A DNA stretch of 5,124 bases from Oscillospiraceae bacterium (lineage in GTDB: Bacteria; Bacillota; Clostridia; Oscillospirales; Ruminococcaceae): the NCBI GenBank assembly GCA_003508605.1, contig DNUB01000070.1, positions 2,125 through 7,248 on the forward strand. The letters run 5' to 3'. Position 1 is the first letter of the stretch; each line of letters opens with the position of its first letter. The translations under genes and the position numbers were made by a program. Below, one piece after another: positions 1 through 5,124 of this stretch. A model generated the notes under the pieces. The model was not told where the DNA came from. It saw nothing but the letters and a program-made list of their open reading frames with translations, and made no database searches.

Positions 1-192
1 TACGGCGCACCCCCTCACGGAGGTATGGGCATAGGTCTTGACCGTTTTACGATGCAGCTTTTGGGTGTGGACAGCCTGCGAGATGTTACGGCATTTCCGA
101 AGGTAAAGGACGGCAGCGAGCTTATGTCCGAGTGTCCCGCCGCAGTTGACGATGCACAGCTTAAGGAGCTTCATATCAAGATAACCGAATAA
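1..192 (+). CDS. aspS: Aspartyl-tRNA synthetase, C-terminal end (5' part outside the window)
   Basis: This is the last 63 codons of a class II aminoacyl-tRNA synthetase, open from the left edge and ending in TAA. It would charge tRNA-Asp (or tRNA-Asp/Asn) with aspartate in the cytoplasm. The fragment begins with YGAPPHGG, followed by motif 3 (GIGLDRFTMQLLG), whose arginine contacts ATP in this enzyme class. It then shows SLRDVTAFPK and the C-terminal LKELHIKI, all hallmarks of bacterial-type AspRS. Motif 3 reads GMGIGLDR where many bacterial AspRS have GFAFGLDR, a modest variation. PAAVDDAQLKELHI matches the usual PSPVDEKQLKELHI tail, so the gene ends normally and is not truncated here. The next gene starts 111 bases downstream. 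No strong intrinsic terminator is visible in between, so read-through is possible. The assignment is very likely; whether the enzyme is discriminating or non-discriminating cannot be told from this fragment. Confidence 0.93.
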   Translation, partial: YGAPPHGGMGIGLDRFTMQLLGVDSLRDVTAFPKVKDGSELMSECPAAVDDAQLKELHIKITE

Positions 193-261
193 AAAGCCGT
201 CAAAAAGAATTAAAGATTAGCACCTCTTTCTTAAAAGCAGCACTTTTCGTCAAGAAAATCC

Positions 262-293
262 CCCTCTGCATAAGGTAAAATGTAAGCAGAAGG
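262..293 (+). promoter_or_regulatory. Inverted repeat spanning a candidate -10 box and the Shine-Dalgarno of the AraC-type gene
   Basis: CCCTCTGC (262-269) and GCAGAAGG (286-293) are inverted copies matching at 7 of 8 positions, with 16 bases between them. The right arm contains most of the AGAAGGAG ribosome binding site. The spacer contains TAAAAT (276-281), a reasonable -10 hexamer, but no convincing -35 lies 17 bases upstream. Two readings are possible. It may be an operator, for example for autoregulation by the AraC-type protein. Alternatively it may be an RNA hairpin that hides the Shine-Dalgarno in transcripts starting further upstream. If transcription starts just after TAAAAT, the left arm is not in the RNA and only the operator reading works. 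A second short palindrome, TTTTC/GAAAA, lies at 244-258. Confidence 0.4.
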
Positions 294-295
294 AG
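288..295 (+). promoter_or_regulatory. Ribosome binding site that fixes the start of the AraC-type gene
   Basis: AGAAGGAG is followed by 8 bases and then ATG at 304, an optimal spacing. An in-frame GTG at 295 overlaps the last base of this site and so cannot use it. The ATG at 304 is therefore the start. Confidence 0.85.
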
Positions 296-303
296 TGAAG
301 GCA

Positions 304-1875
304 ATGGATAATACGGTATTTCGATCTCTTGAGGTTATTGAAGAAAATATCAGGGAAAAGCTTACGGTTGAAACGATTTCAGAAGCCATGCATTTCTCGA
401 AGTACCATTTTCAGCGTATGTTCAAGGAGGCGGCAGGCGACAGCGTTATGCGCTATGTTACAAGGCGCAGGCTTACTTTGGCTGCTGCCGATTTGATTGA
501 AACCGATGACGGTATTCTTGAAATCGCTTTAAGATACGGATATGATTCTCATGAAGGCTTTATCAGAAGCTTTAAGGCTTATACCGGAGTTACTCCCAAG
601 GAATACAGAAAATACTATTCATATATAGGCACTCCTACAACAAAAGCAGAGAAGGAGAAAAGTGCTATGCTGTATTCTAAATCTACTGATGAAATGATTT
701 GTGAGTTAAACGGTCTTATTGTTGAAGCGAGAGAAACCGCAGCATTTATCAGAAAAAATAAGGATAATGATTCCCAAGCCTCCGCTTGTTATTTGGATTT
801 TTGGGAATATATAGCTAATCAAACCGATAAAATGGCAGAGACCTTGACGGAGGCACTGAAGCCTATTGCCGAAACAGCGAATTGTCCCGATAAGGTAACG
901 GCAGTTATAAAAACAGATGAAATAACCGCAAGGTTCATTATAATAAAAAACATTGATAAAGCGGTATTTCAGCTAAACACTATAGACTTTCAGACAGAAC
1001 TGACTATTTCCAGAGCAAAGCCCGAACATCGGAATAAGTTAAACAACATAGGGAGCAGGCTTACCGCTCTTTCGCATAAAGCAAGTATTACCTATGCAAA
1101 AATGACGGTTTTTCTCGGAGGGCTCTCAAAAATGATTTTTGAGGATATGAAAAACACCGCAAGAGAAAGCATTGACAGAGCGGTACAAAAGGGCAGGGAA
1201 GCAGCCACTGCGCTTTCCCATACGCCCGCCTCCTACAGTTATATTAAAGAAGGCGTTGAAGAAATTGTAAACGAGCTTGATTTTCTGCCTATCGAAAATG
1301 TTTCCGCAGATTTTTTTAACAGTATTATCGACCGGCTGAATATTATAGATTTTTCGGCCGAAATGGATATATTAAGAAATCCCTCAGACAAGCATCTGCT
1401 TAAGGGTATCGGTGAATTTAAGGAACAGCTTATGCAAACTGCCGATTTTTTTGACGCCTTAACGGAAGAGATTATCAATTCCTTTGACAGCGGAAAAAAA
1501 GCTTTTATCAGCAGGAGCGAAAGAAAAAAATACGGCGATACGGCTTTAAAAGAAAAAATTCTGCTCTTTTACCTTAAGGGAGAGGCTCAGAAGCTGGATA
1601 AGCTTATGACTAATGAGCAAAAAGCTGCATTTAATAAGATTTTTGAGGATATGAACATTGCGGTGCGATTGGCAAATTACAGTAAATATTCGGGAAGTGA
1701 CAGCTTATTAAATGTTGAAAAGGAAATAGCCAAATATATGGAAAAAGTATATTCACAGCTGACCGCAATTAAAACGGATCTTGGCGACTACGGATCGGCA
1801 GTGGGTTTTCTTGCAGAAGAAGTAAAAAAACATGGCATTTTTCTTGGTTCTTGGGAGGGCGTAAAGAATTATTGA
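304..1875 (+). CDS. AraC-family regulator with a large helical C-terminal region containing internal repeats
   Basis: The protein has 523 residues from the ATG at 304. Residues about 5-105 form a complete AraC/XylS DNA-binding domain. The first helix-turn-helix (about 21-41) includes TVETISEAMHFSKYHFQRMF. The second (about 70-102) carries the family signature IALRYGYDSHEGF...SFKAYTGVTPKEYR. An N-terminal DNA-binding domain is the arrangement seen in Rob and in GyrI-fused clostridial regulators. The remaining 415 or so residues match no effector domain that I recognise, and no GyrI or cupin pattern is visible. They are predicted helical and appear to contain three related segments. The first two, around 224-265 (LNTIDFQTELTISR) and 345-386 (LNIIDFSAEMDILR), match at 8 of 14 core positions. 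A weaker third lies around 443-490 (FNKIFEDMNIAVRLA). IDFQTEL resembles the IAFQTNL core of chemoreceptor signalling domains, but this is only suggestive. There is no signal peptide or membrane segment, so it is probably a cytoplasmic DNA-binding regulator. It is the first gene of an apparent operon with the 97-residue protein and tatD. The DNA-binding call is firm; ligand and targets are unknown. Confidence 0.9.
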   Translation: MDNTVFRSLEVIEENIREKLTVETISEAMHFSKYHFQRMFKEAAGDSVMRYVTRRRLTLAAADLIETDDGILEIALRYGYDSHEGFIRSFKAYTGVTPKEYRKYYSYIGTPTTKAEKEKSAMLYSKSTDEMICELNGLIVEARETAAFIRKNKDNDSQASACYLDFWEYIANQTDKMAETLTEALKPIAETANCPDKVTAVIKTDEITARFIIIKNIDKAVFQLNTIDFQTELTISRAKPEHRNKLNNIGSRLTALSHKASITYAKMTVFLGGLSKMIFEDMKNTARESIDRAVQKGREAATALSHTPASYSYIKEGVEEIVNELDFLPIENVSADFFNSIIDRLNIIDFSAEMDILRNPSDKHLLKGIGEFKEQLMQTADFFDALTEEIINSFDSGKKAFISRSERKKYGDTALKEKILLFYLKGEAQKLDKLMTNEQKAAFNKIFEDMNIAVRLANYSKYSGSDSLLNVEKEIAKYMEKVYSQLTAIKTDLGDYGSAVGFLAEEVKKHGIFLGSWEGVKNY

Positions 1876-1877
1876 TT

Positions 1878-2171
1878 ATGAATGAAAAATATGCAGAGGT
1901 TATTTCCGCTTTGACCGAGTTGCAGGGCTGGCTGAAGGACAGCAAGGGCTATTATTCCCAAATAGGCAAAATAATATCAGATCTTGGAAAAAGCGATCTA
2001 AAGGAATTTCAAAAAAGAAAAATAAAGCATGAACTGTCACACGAAATGCTTTTTCATATCAAATGTTTAGGCGATATATATGTAAAGGATTTTCCGAGTG
2101 ACGGGACAGGTTCGCCCTGGCTAAATTATTTAGACAGAATATGCAGGCTTTGTCAGGAAAAAATGACTTGA
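1878..2171 (+). CDS. Small protein of unknown function, translationally linked to the AraC-type regulator
   Basis: I do not recognise this 97-residue protein. It is hydrophilic with no signal peptide or membrane segment, so it is probably cytoplasmic. The first 50 residues look helical and rich in lysine and glutamate. The second half contains HELSHEMLFHIKCLGDIY (51-68), then DFPSDGTGSPWLNYLDRIC (71-89), and ends with a CRLC pair (C89, C92). The His and Cys residues could bind a metal, but there is no recognisable zinc-finger spacing. The ATG at 1878 lies 2 bases after the upstream stop. A TTG at 1872 overlaps that TGA (TTGA) and is an alternative start adding two residues, M/L and I. GGGAGGG at 1853-1859 is the only Shine-Dalgarno-like site, 12 bases from the TTG and 18 from the ATG, so coupling to the regulator's translation is likely. 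The tight spacing suggests that the two proteins work together, for example as regulator and modulator; this is inference. Its reality as a gene is supported by protein-like composition and operon packing. Confidence 0.78.
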   Translation: MNEKYAEVISALTELQGWLKDSKGYYSQIGKIISDLGKSDLKEFQKRKIKHELSHEMLFHIKCLGDIYVKDFPSDGTGSPWLNYLDRICRLCQEKMT

Positions 2172-2189
2172 TAGTATTAGGAAAACAAT

Positions 2190-2981
2190 ATGAACATAAA
2201 ATATTACGATATAGGATTAAATTTGTTTTGCCGCCAATTCAGAAATCCGGAAAAAATAATTGAAGATGCGGCAAAAAATGAAGTTGCCTGTATTTTAACA
2301 GGCACGGATATGAAGGAAAACACGAGGATCAACGAGTTTTCAAAAAATCACGATGTGTACGCAACGGCAGGCATACACCCGCACAATGCGGATTCTGCCA
2401 AGAAAGAGGACTTTGAGCTGATAGAAAAAATAGCTTCCGAGAATGAAAGGATAGTTGCAATAGGGGAGTGCGGGCTTGATTTTGACCGTATGTTTTCCAC
2501 AAAGGAAAACCAGATACGCTGTCTTGAAAAGCATATTGTTTTGGCGGAAAAGCTTAATATGCCGCTGTTTTTACATGAGCGCAGTGCCTCTGCGGATTTT
2601 ATAAGGCGTTTTAAAAATCATTCGGATATTTGTTATAGGTCGGTGGTTCATTGCTTTACAGGAGACAAAAGCACGCTGAAAAAATACCTTGATATGGGCT
2701 TCAATATAGGAATAACCGGCTGGATATGCGACGACAAGCGGGGCAGGGAATTAAGAGAGGCAGTTAAGCTGATTCCCCTTGACCGTGTAATGATTGAAAC
2801 GGATGCGCCATATCTTACACCGAAAAATGTACCGGGCTTAGACAGAACAAATGTTCCGCAGAATATACGCTATGTGGCAAGAGATTTGGCTAAGTATATG
2901 GGCGTGGCAGAGGAGTTGCTGACAGAAAATGCCAAAAGCAATACGGAAAGAATTTTTGGAATTAAGGAACACCGCAATTAA
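2190..2981 (+). CDS. tatD: TatD-family metal-dependent hydrolase (probable DNase)
   Basis: The 263-residue length matches the family (about 260). The fold is a metal-dependent TIM barrel of the amidohydrolase group. TatD proteins are cytoplasmic nucleases linked to 3'-5' exonuclease activity and DNA repair. Visible family motifs, in order, are YYDIGLNL with D7 at the N terminus, AGIHPHNA with H63 and H65, and AIGECGLDF with E93. They continue with MPLFLHERS (H129), VVHCFTG (H154), NIGITGWICDDKRG (172-185) and IETDAPYL (D205). The DIGLNL start and GITGW...DDKRG match E. coli-type TatD more closely than the YcfH/YabD paralogues, which begin with D-x-H-x-H. Near the C terminus the usual N-E-P reads NVP (221-223), a small departure. 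AGGAAAA at 2179-2185 gives a suitable ribosome binding site for the ATG at 2190. The gene follows the 97-residue gene by 18 bases and ends before a strong terminator, making it the last gene of the operon. No Tat translocase genes are nearby. The family call is firm; the exact substrate is not shown. Confidence 0.93.
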   Translation: MNIKYYDIGLNLFCRQFRNPEKIIEDAAKNEVACILTGTDMKENTRINEFSKNHDVYATAGIHPHNADSAKKEDFELIEKIASENERIVAIGECGLDFDRMFSTKENQIRCLEKHIVLAEKLNMPLFLHERSASADFIRRFKNHSDICYRSVVHCFTGDKSTLKKYLDMGFNIGITGWICDDKRGRELREAVKLIPLDRVMIETDAPYLTPKNVPGLDRTNVPQNIRYVARDLAKYMGVAEELLTENAKSNTERIFGIKEHRN

Positions 2982-3018
2982 AGACGTTAGGCGGTGATTG
3001 TGCGATGCCGTCCTAAAG

Positions 3019-3060
3019 AAAAAATTGCCGATAGGGTTTTAAAGCCTTATCGGCAGTTTT
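3019..3060. terminator. Bidirectional intrinsic terminator between convergent operons
   Basis: GCCGATA (3027-3033) pairs perfectly with TATCGGC (3048-3054). The stem extends inward by a G-T wobble and two G-C pairs around an A/T-rich loop. On the + strand it is followed by AGTTTT, and on the - strand by AATTTTTTCTTT, so the U-tract is stronger in the - direction. It lies between the tatD stop (2981) and the stop of the convergent membrane protein gene (3059) and probably ends both transcripts. The 37 bases between tatD and the hairpin show nothing else. Confidence 0.85.
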
Positions 3061-3709
3061 ATAAATCATTTCTTAAAAATTTGTCTCTTTTCTCGCCGAA
3101 CCACCTATTAAGCAGCTTTAAAATAAGCCCCGTAGCAACAGCCGAAATAATAGTGCCGACTCCCACGCTTCCCATAGTGTGAATTATGATAAGACATATC
3201 AAAAGCGATATAAGGGAAAAAGCAATATCCAACGCTATTTTAACAGTGGAAAACTTAACCTTGAAGACCTCCGATACAACCAGCATCAGTCCCTCCACTG
3301 CCATCGGCATAATCTCGGCAGGCACATAAAAAAACAATCCCACAGCTACCGCAGCAATGCTTAAAATCAGAAGAGCGATTCTTACCGCCATAGTATCGGG
3401 AAAGGGGATTAGGAAAACAAGATAATTACACAATGAGGTAAACAGGCCGAATATGACGCCGACAACCACCTGTAAAAGATTTGTCAGCTTAAAGCTTTTT
3501 CTGAGCAGCAAAAGCTCTGTAAAAACAAGCAGCAAATGAAAAAGAAATGTGGCAATCCCCATATCCACACCCCATATATAAGTTACCGTATAAGGAATGG
3601 TCGTAACAGGGGATACGCCCAAATCGGATTTTACAGAAAGGGAAGCCCCTATTGCTATAATGAACAAGCCGATCAAATACATTGCGGCTTTATTTTTAGT
3701 TATCTTCAT
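3059..3709 (-). CDS. YczE/YyaS/YitT-family integral membrane protein
   Basis: The protein has 216 residues with about six hydrophobic segments, near residues 8-26, 50-69, 78-101, 109-128, 157-177 and 181-200, and a basic C-terminal tail (WFGEKRDKFLR). The conserved signature SDLGVSPVTTIPY (28-40) after the first segment, and VGVGTIISAVATG (182-194) before the last, match the YczE-type (DUF6198-like) family. No enzymatic activity is established for these proteins. In Bacillus a yczE gene sits beside sfp in the surfactin region, but its molecular role is unclear. I chose the ATG at 3709 because AAGG (3721-3718) lies 8 bases upstream. An in-frame ATG at 3733 would overlap the upstream gene by 14 bases, has no Shine-Dalgarno and would add eight residues. 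The gene follows the LuxC-like gene by 10 bases on the same strand and probably shares its transcript, ending at the hairpin just past its stop. Family membership is likely; what it transports or senses, if anything, is unknown. Confidence 0.85.
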   Translation of the reverse strand: MKITKNKAAMYLIGLFIIAIGASLSVKSDLGVSPVTTIPYTVTYIWGVDMGIATFLFHLLLVFTELLLLRKSFKLTNLLQVVVGVIFGLFTSLCNYLVFLIPFPDTMAVRIALLILSIAAVAVGLFFYVPAEIMPMAVEGLMLVVSEVFKVKFSTVKIALDIAFSLISLLICLIIIHTMGSVGVGTIISAVATGLILKLLNRWFGEKRDKFLRNDL

Positions 3710-3717
3710 ATTACCAA

Positions 3718-3721
3718 CCTT
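3718..3721 (-). promoter_or_regulatory. Ribosome binding site that decides the start of the YczE-family gene
   Basis: AAGG on the - strand overlaps the TAA stop of the LuxC-like gene and lies 8 bases before the ATG at 3709. It favours this start over the in-frame ATG at 3733, and it suggests that translation of the two genes is coupled. Confidence 0.65.
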
Positions 3722-4979
3722 AAAAAATTTCATTTACAATTTTAATATATCTGCTTAGAGCATACTGTCCGTCATGAGCTTCGTTCAAAAACATTTCCGA
3801 CATATCCCTCGGCTTAACAATCTTTGTAACGCCGCAGCGAAAAAAAACGCTGCAAAGATCCTGTTTATCGCTGTCAGAGCAGATCAGACCCGCAGTTTGA
3901 AGATACCCCTTGCTTTTACGCAATACGGGTATTATTTTTTTTCTCGGCAGTTTTTTAATAAGTACATTGCACATCATGGGCGAAAGCTCTAAATCGCTGT
4001 CGCCGCATACTTTAATGCTGCACCCTTTTCCTTTTAATATGCCGGTATTTTTATTGCCCGATATCAAATTCTCCAACATATCCGTATAGCCGAGTATCGT
4101 CATATTTGCTTTTGTTCCTATGGAATTTGGAAGATTGGATTTTACCGCCTTCTCTAAAATCGGCAGAAACCTTTGTCCGAGTATATGTAGATCTCCGATA
4201 TCCTCCGTATCACAGTAAATCACCTGACAAGAACTGCATAACAGCTGCTTCATTATGGCGATATGCTCAGCAATACCCTCTAAATCGCTGTCATGATACA
4301 TACCTGAAATATAAACAAAGCCCAATTTATGCCCCCACTCGATAAGCTTTGCGGCAGGAGCCGCCAACCGCCTTACAGCCATAATGGCTTCATCTCCGCC
4401 CCATACGGAAATACCATCGGCAAGATCAGCCATTTTCCGCATACCGTGAATATCGGCGGACGGGGTGTCAAAAACATAGATATAATCGGATAAATCAGGC
4501 TCAAGCTCTATCAGTCGGCTTATTATTTCAACTGACAGATTGTTATCGGCTTGCGGAAGCTTTAATATATTGATATTTCCGGTGAGAAGCCCTTCCGCCA
4601 CACAGTAAGCGGGCAGCCCTTCGACATTTCCGGCAGCAATATGAAAAATCACGCCCAAGGGCATTATTTTGGCTTTAACATTACCGTAATCCTTCGATAG
4701 ACCGTTTAACTCGGTTTCAAGCTTAGCCTCAACCGCCTCTCTGCTTAACATCCTTACAGCCATATCCTTATATTTTAAAGGATTGTCAATTAACAGCTTA
4801 TTTATTTTTTCGTCATATTTTCCCGAAGCAATTTCTTTTCCCAGCTTATCTATAGCAGTGATCACCTTTTGCATATTAAGCGGTTTTTGGCTTAAGGTGC
4901 GGTTTATTCTGCTTTCCATTTTGAATAGGATTTCATTTTGCATATTGGAGGGAAAGGTTTTTCCGAAAGCAATTATCAC
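3720..4979 (-). CDS. LuxC-like acyl-CoA (fatty acyl) reductase
   Basis: This 419-residue protein resembles the LuxC family. These aldehyde-dehydrogenase-like enzymes use NAD(P)H to reduce an acyl-CoA, or an acyl group passed from a LuxE partner, to an aldehyde through a cysteine thioester. Family features are PLGVIFHIAAGNVEGLPAY (107-125), GLLTGNINILKLPQADN (130-146), the SVWGGDEAI nucleotide-binding region (191-199), and LLCSSCQ (246-252). C248 aligns with the catalytic cysteine of the CSSPQ motif. C251 replaces the usual proline, which is uncommon. HDG (402-404) occurs near the C terminus. The start is GTG at 4979, supported by AAGAAGGG on the - strand 8 bases upstream. The frame stays open for 40 codons beyond it but contains no ATG, GTG or TTG there. 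The gene precedes the YczE-family gene by 10 bases. LuxE-type acyl-protein synthetase genes often accompany clostridial luxC homologues; none is in the window. No luciferase genes are present, so bioluminescence is not implied. A role in making an aldehyde or alcohol lipid or a modified metabolite is inference. Confidence 0.87.
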   Translation of the reverse strand: MIIAFGKTFPSNMQNEILFKMESRINRTLSQKPLNMQKVITAIDKLGKEIASGKYDEKINKLLIDNPLKYKDMAVRMLSREAVEAKLETELNGLSKDYGNVKAKIMPLGVIFHIAAGNVEGLPAYCVAEGLLTGNINILKLPQADNNLSVEIISRLIELEPDLSDYIYVFDTPSADIHGMRKMADLADGISVWGGDEAIMAVRRLAAPAAKLIEWGHKLGFVYISGMYHDSDLEGIAEHIAIMKQLLCSSCQVIYCDTEDIGDLHILGQRFLPILEKAVKSNLPNSIGTKANMTILGYTDMLENLISGNKNTGILKGKGCSIKVCGDSDLELSPMMCNVLIKKLPRKKIIPVLRKSKGYLQTAGLICSDSDKQDLCSVFFRCGVTKIVKPRDMSEMFLNEAHDGQYALSRYIKIVNEIF

Positions 4980-4987
4980 TTTTTTAT

Positions 4988-4995
4988 CCCTTCTT
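4988..4995 (-). promoter_or_regulatory. Ribosome binding site for the GTG start of the LuxC-like gene
   Basis: AAGAAGGG on the - strand lies 8 bases before the GTG at 4979. The next in-frame ATG (4943) is preceded by a pyrimidine-rich stretch with no Shine-Dalgarno, so the GTG is preferred. Confidence 0.75.
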
Positions 4996-5035
4996 TTCGA
5001 TGAGGGACAATGCCCCGAATTTATGAAAAATCCGT

Positions 5036-5115
5036 GGCGTAAGCCCCTCAGGGTTTCAGTGGAGGATTCCCCGCTGAAAGACTGAATGGAACCCGCCGCT
5101 TAATGAGGCTATGCC
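5036..5115. repeat. Compact palindromic element upstream of the LuxC-like gene, candidate dispersed repeat or structured RNA
   Basis: The outer arms are GGCGTAAGCCCCTCA (5036-5050) and TGAGGCTATGCC (5104-5115). They are imperfect inverted copies sharing GGC.TA.GCC..TCA, with a small bulge. They enclose a strong inner hairpin, in which TTTCAGTGG (5054-5062) pairs with CCGCTGAAA (5071-5079) through nine base pairs, one of them G-T, around an 8-base loop. GGGTT (5051-5055) can also pair with AACCC (5090-5094) in an alternative fold. The element is visibly richer in G+C than its flanks. It carries no convincing gene on either strand. On the - strand it would lie in the leader or upstream region of the LuxC-like gene. 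It could be a small nonautonomous repeat, a leader RNA, or the terminator of a gene beyond the edge. The window ends 9 bases past it. Confidence 0.5.
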
Positions 5116-5124
5116 TTTTGCTTG

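Noticed and set aside
193..260. A terminator after aspS formed by AAAAG/CTTTT (233-247)
   Set aside because: The stem is short and almost all A-T and has no proper T-run after it, so it is unlikely to stop transcription.
1239..1478. A 79-codon - strand reading frame antisense to the AraC-type gene
   Set aside because: It is serine- and isoleucine-rich, as expected from the complement of A/T-rich coding sequence, and lacks a ribosome binding site; it is a shadow of the real gene.
2994..3182. A 62-codon + strand reading frame through the terminator into the convergent gene
   Set aside because: It reads through the terminator hairpin and the complement of the membrane protein gene; the real coding signal there is on the - strand.
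4106..4345. A 79-codon + strand reading frame inside the LuxC-like gene
   Set aside because: It is antisense to well-conserved LuxC-family motifs and its composition is not protein-like.
5023..5085. A 20-codon + strand reading frame starting MKNPW inside the palindromic element
   Set aside because: It has no ribosome binding site and is entirely accounted for by the palindromic sequence; it would also run against the probable leader of the LuxC-like gene.
4980..5099. A 40-codon in-frame upstream extension of the LuxC-like gene
   Set aside because: The frame is open but has no ATG, GTG or TTG, and the well-placed Shine-Dalgarno supports the GTG at 4979.
5036..5124. A cobalamin riboswitch or T-box leader suggested by GGAACCCGCCGC at 5088-5099
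   Set aside because: The other conserved parts are missing (no B12 box, no T-box GGTGG-ACCGCG, no specifier hairpin), so the match is only a short coincidence.

Overview
The window looks like chromosomal DNA from an anaerobic, low-to-moderate GC Clostridia-type Firmicute, probably an Oscillospiraceae/Ruminococcaceae relative. This is inferred from the A+T-rich codon use, the strong AGGAG-like ribosome binding sites, and the combination of AspRS, TatD, YczE-family and LuxC-like proteins. No phylogenetic search could be run. There are no tRNA or rRNA genes, no CRISPR array and no recognisable transposase.

Layout. Positions 1-192 hold the 3' end of an aspartyl-tRNA synthetase gene (+). A 111-base gap follows, with a candidate -10 box and an inverted repeat that covers the next gene's Shine-Dalgarno. 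Three tightly spaced + strand genes then form a probable operon (304-2981). They are an AraC-type regulator with an unusual helical C-terminal region of about 400 residues, a 97-residue protein of unknown function, and a TatD-family metal-dependent hydrolase. A bidirectional terminator hairpin (about 3019-3060) separates this block from two - strand genes. These are a LuxC-like acyl-CoA reductase (4979 to 3720) followed by a YczE-family membrane protein (3709 to 3059), 10 bases apart and so probably cotranscribed. The right edge (5036-5115) holds a compact palindromic element that no gene explains.

How the parts may work together. AspRS and TatD are housekeeping-type proteins. The AraC-type protein and its small partner look like a regulatory pair that happens to be transcribed with tatD. 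The regulator's C-terminal region carries what appears to be a threefold degenerate repeat with a loose resemblance to the signalling segment of chemoreceptors, and no known ligand-binding domain could be recognised. The LuxC-like reductase should reduce an activated acyl group to an aldehyde. Its usual LuxE-type acyl-activating partner is not in the window and may lie beyond the right edge. Its link to the membrane protein is known only from position.

The most notable items are the AraC fusion with its internal repeat, its small companion gene, and the structured element at the right end. None of these proves a new system on the present evidence.
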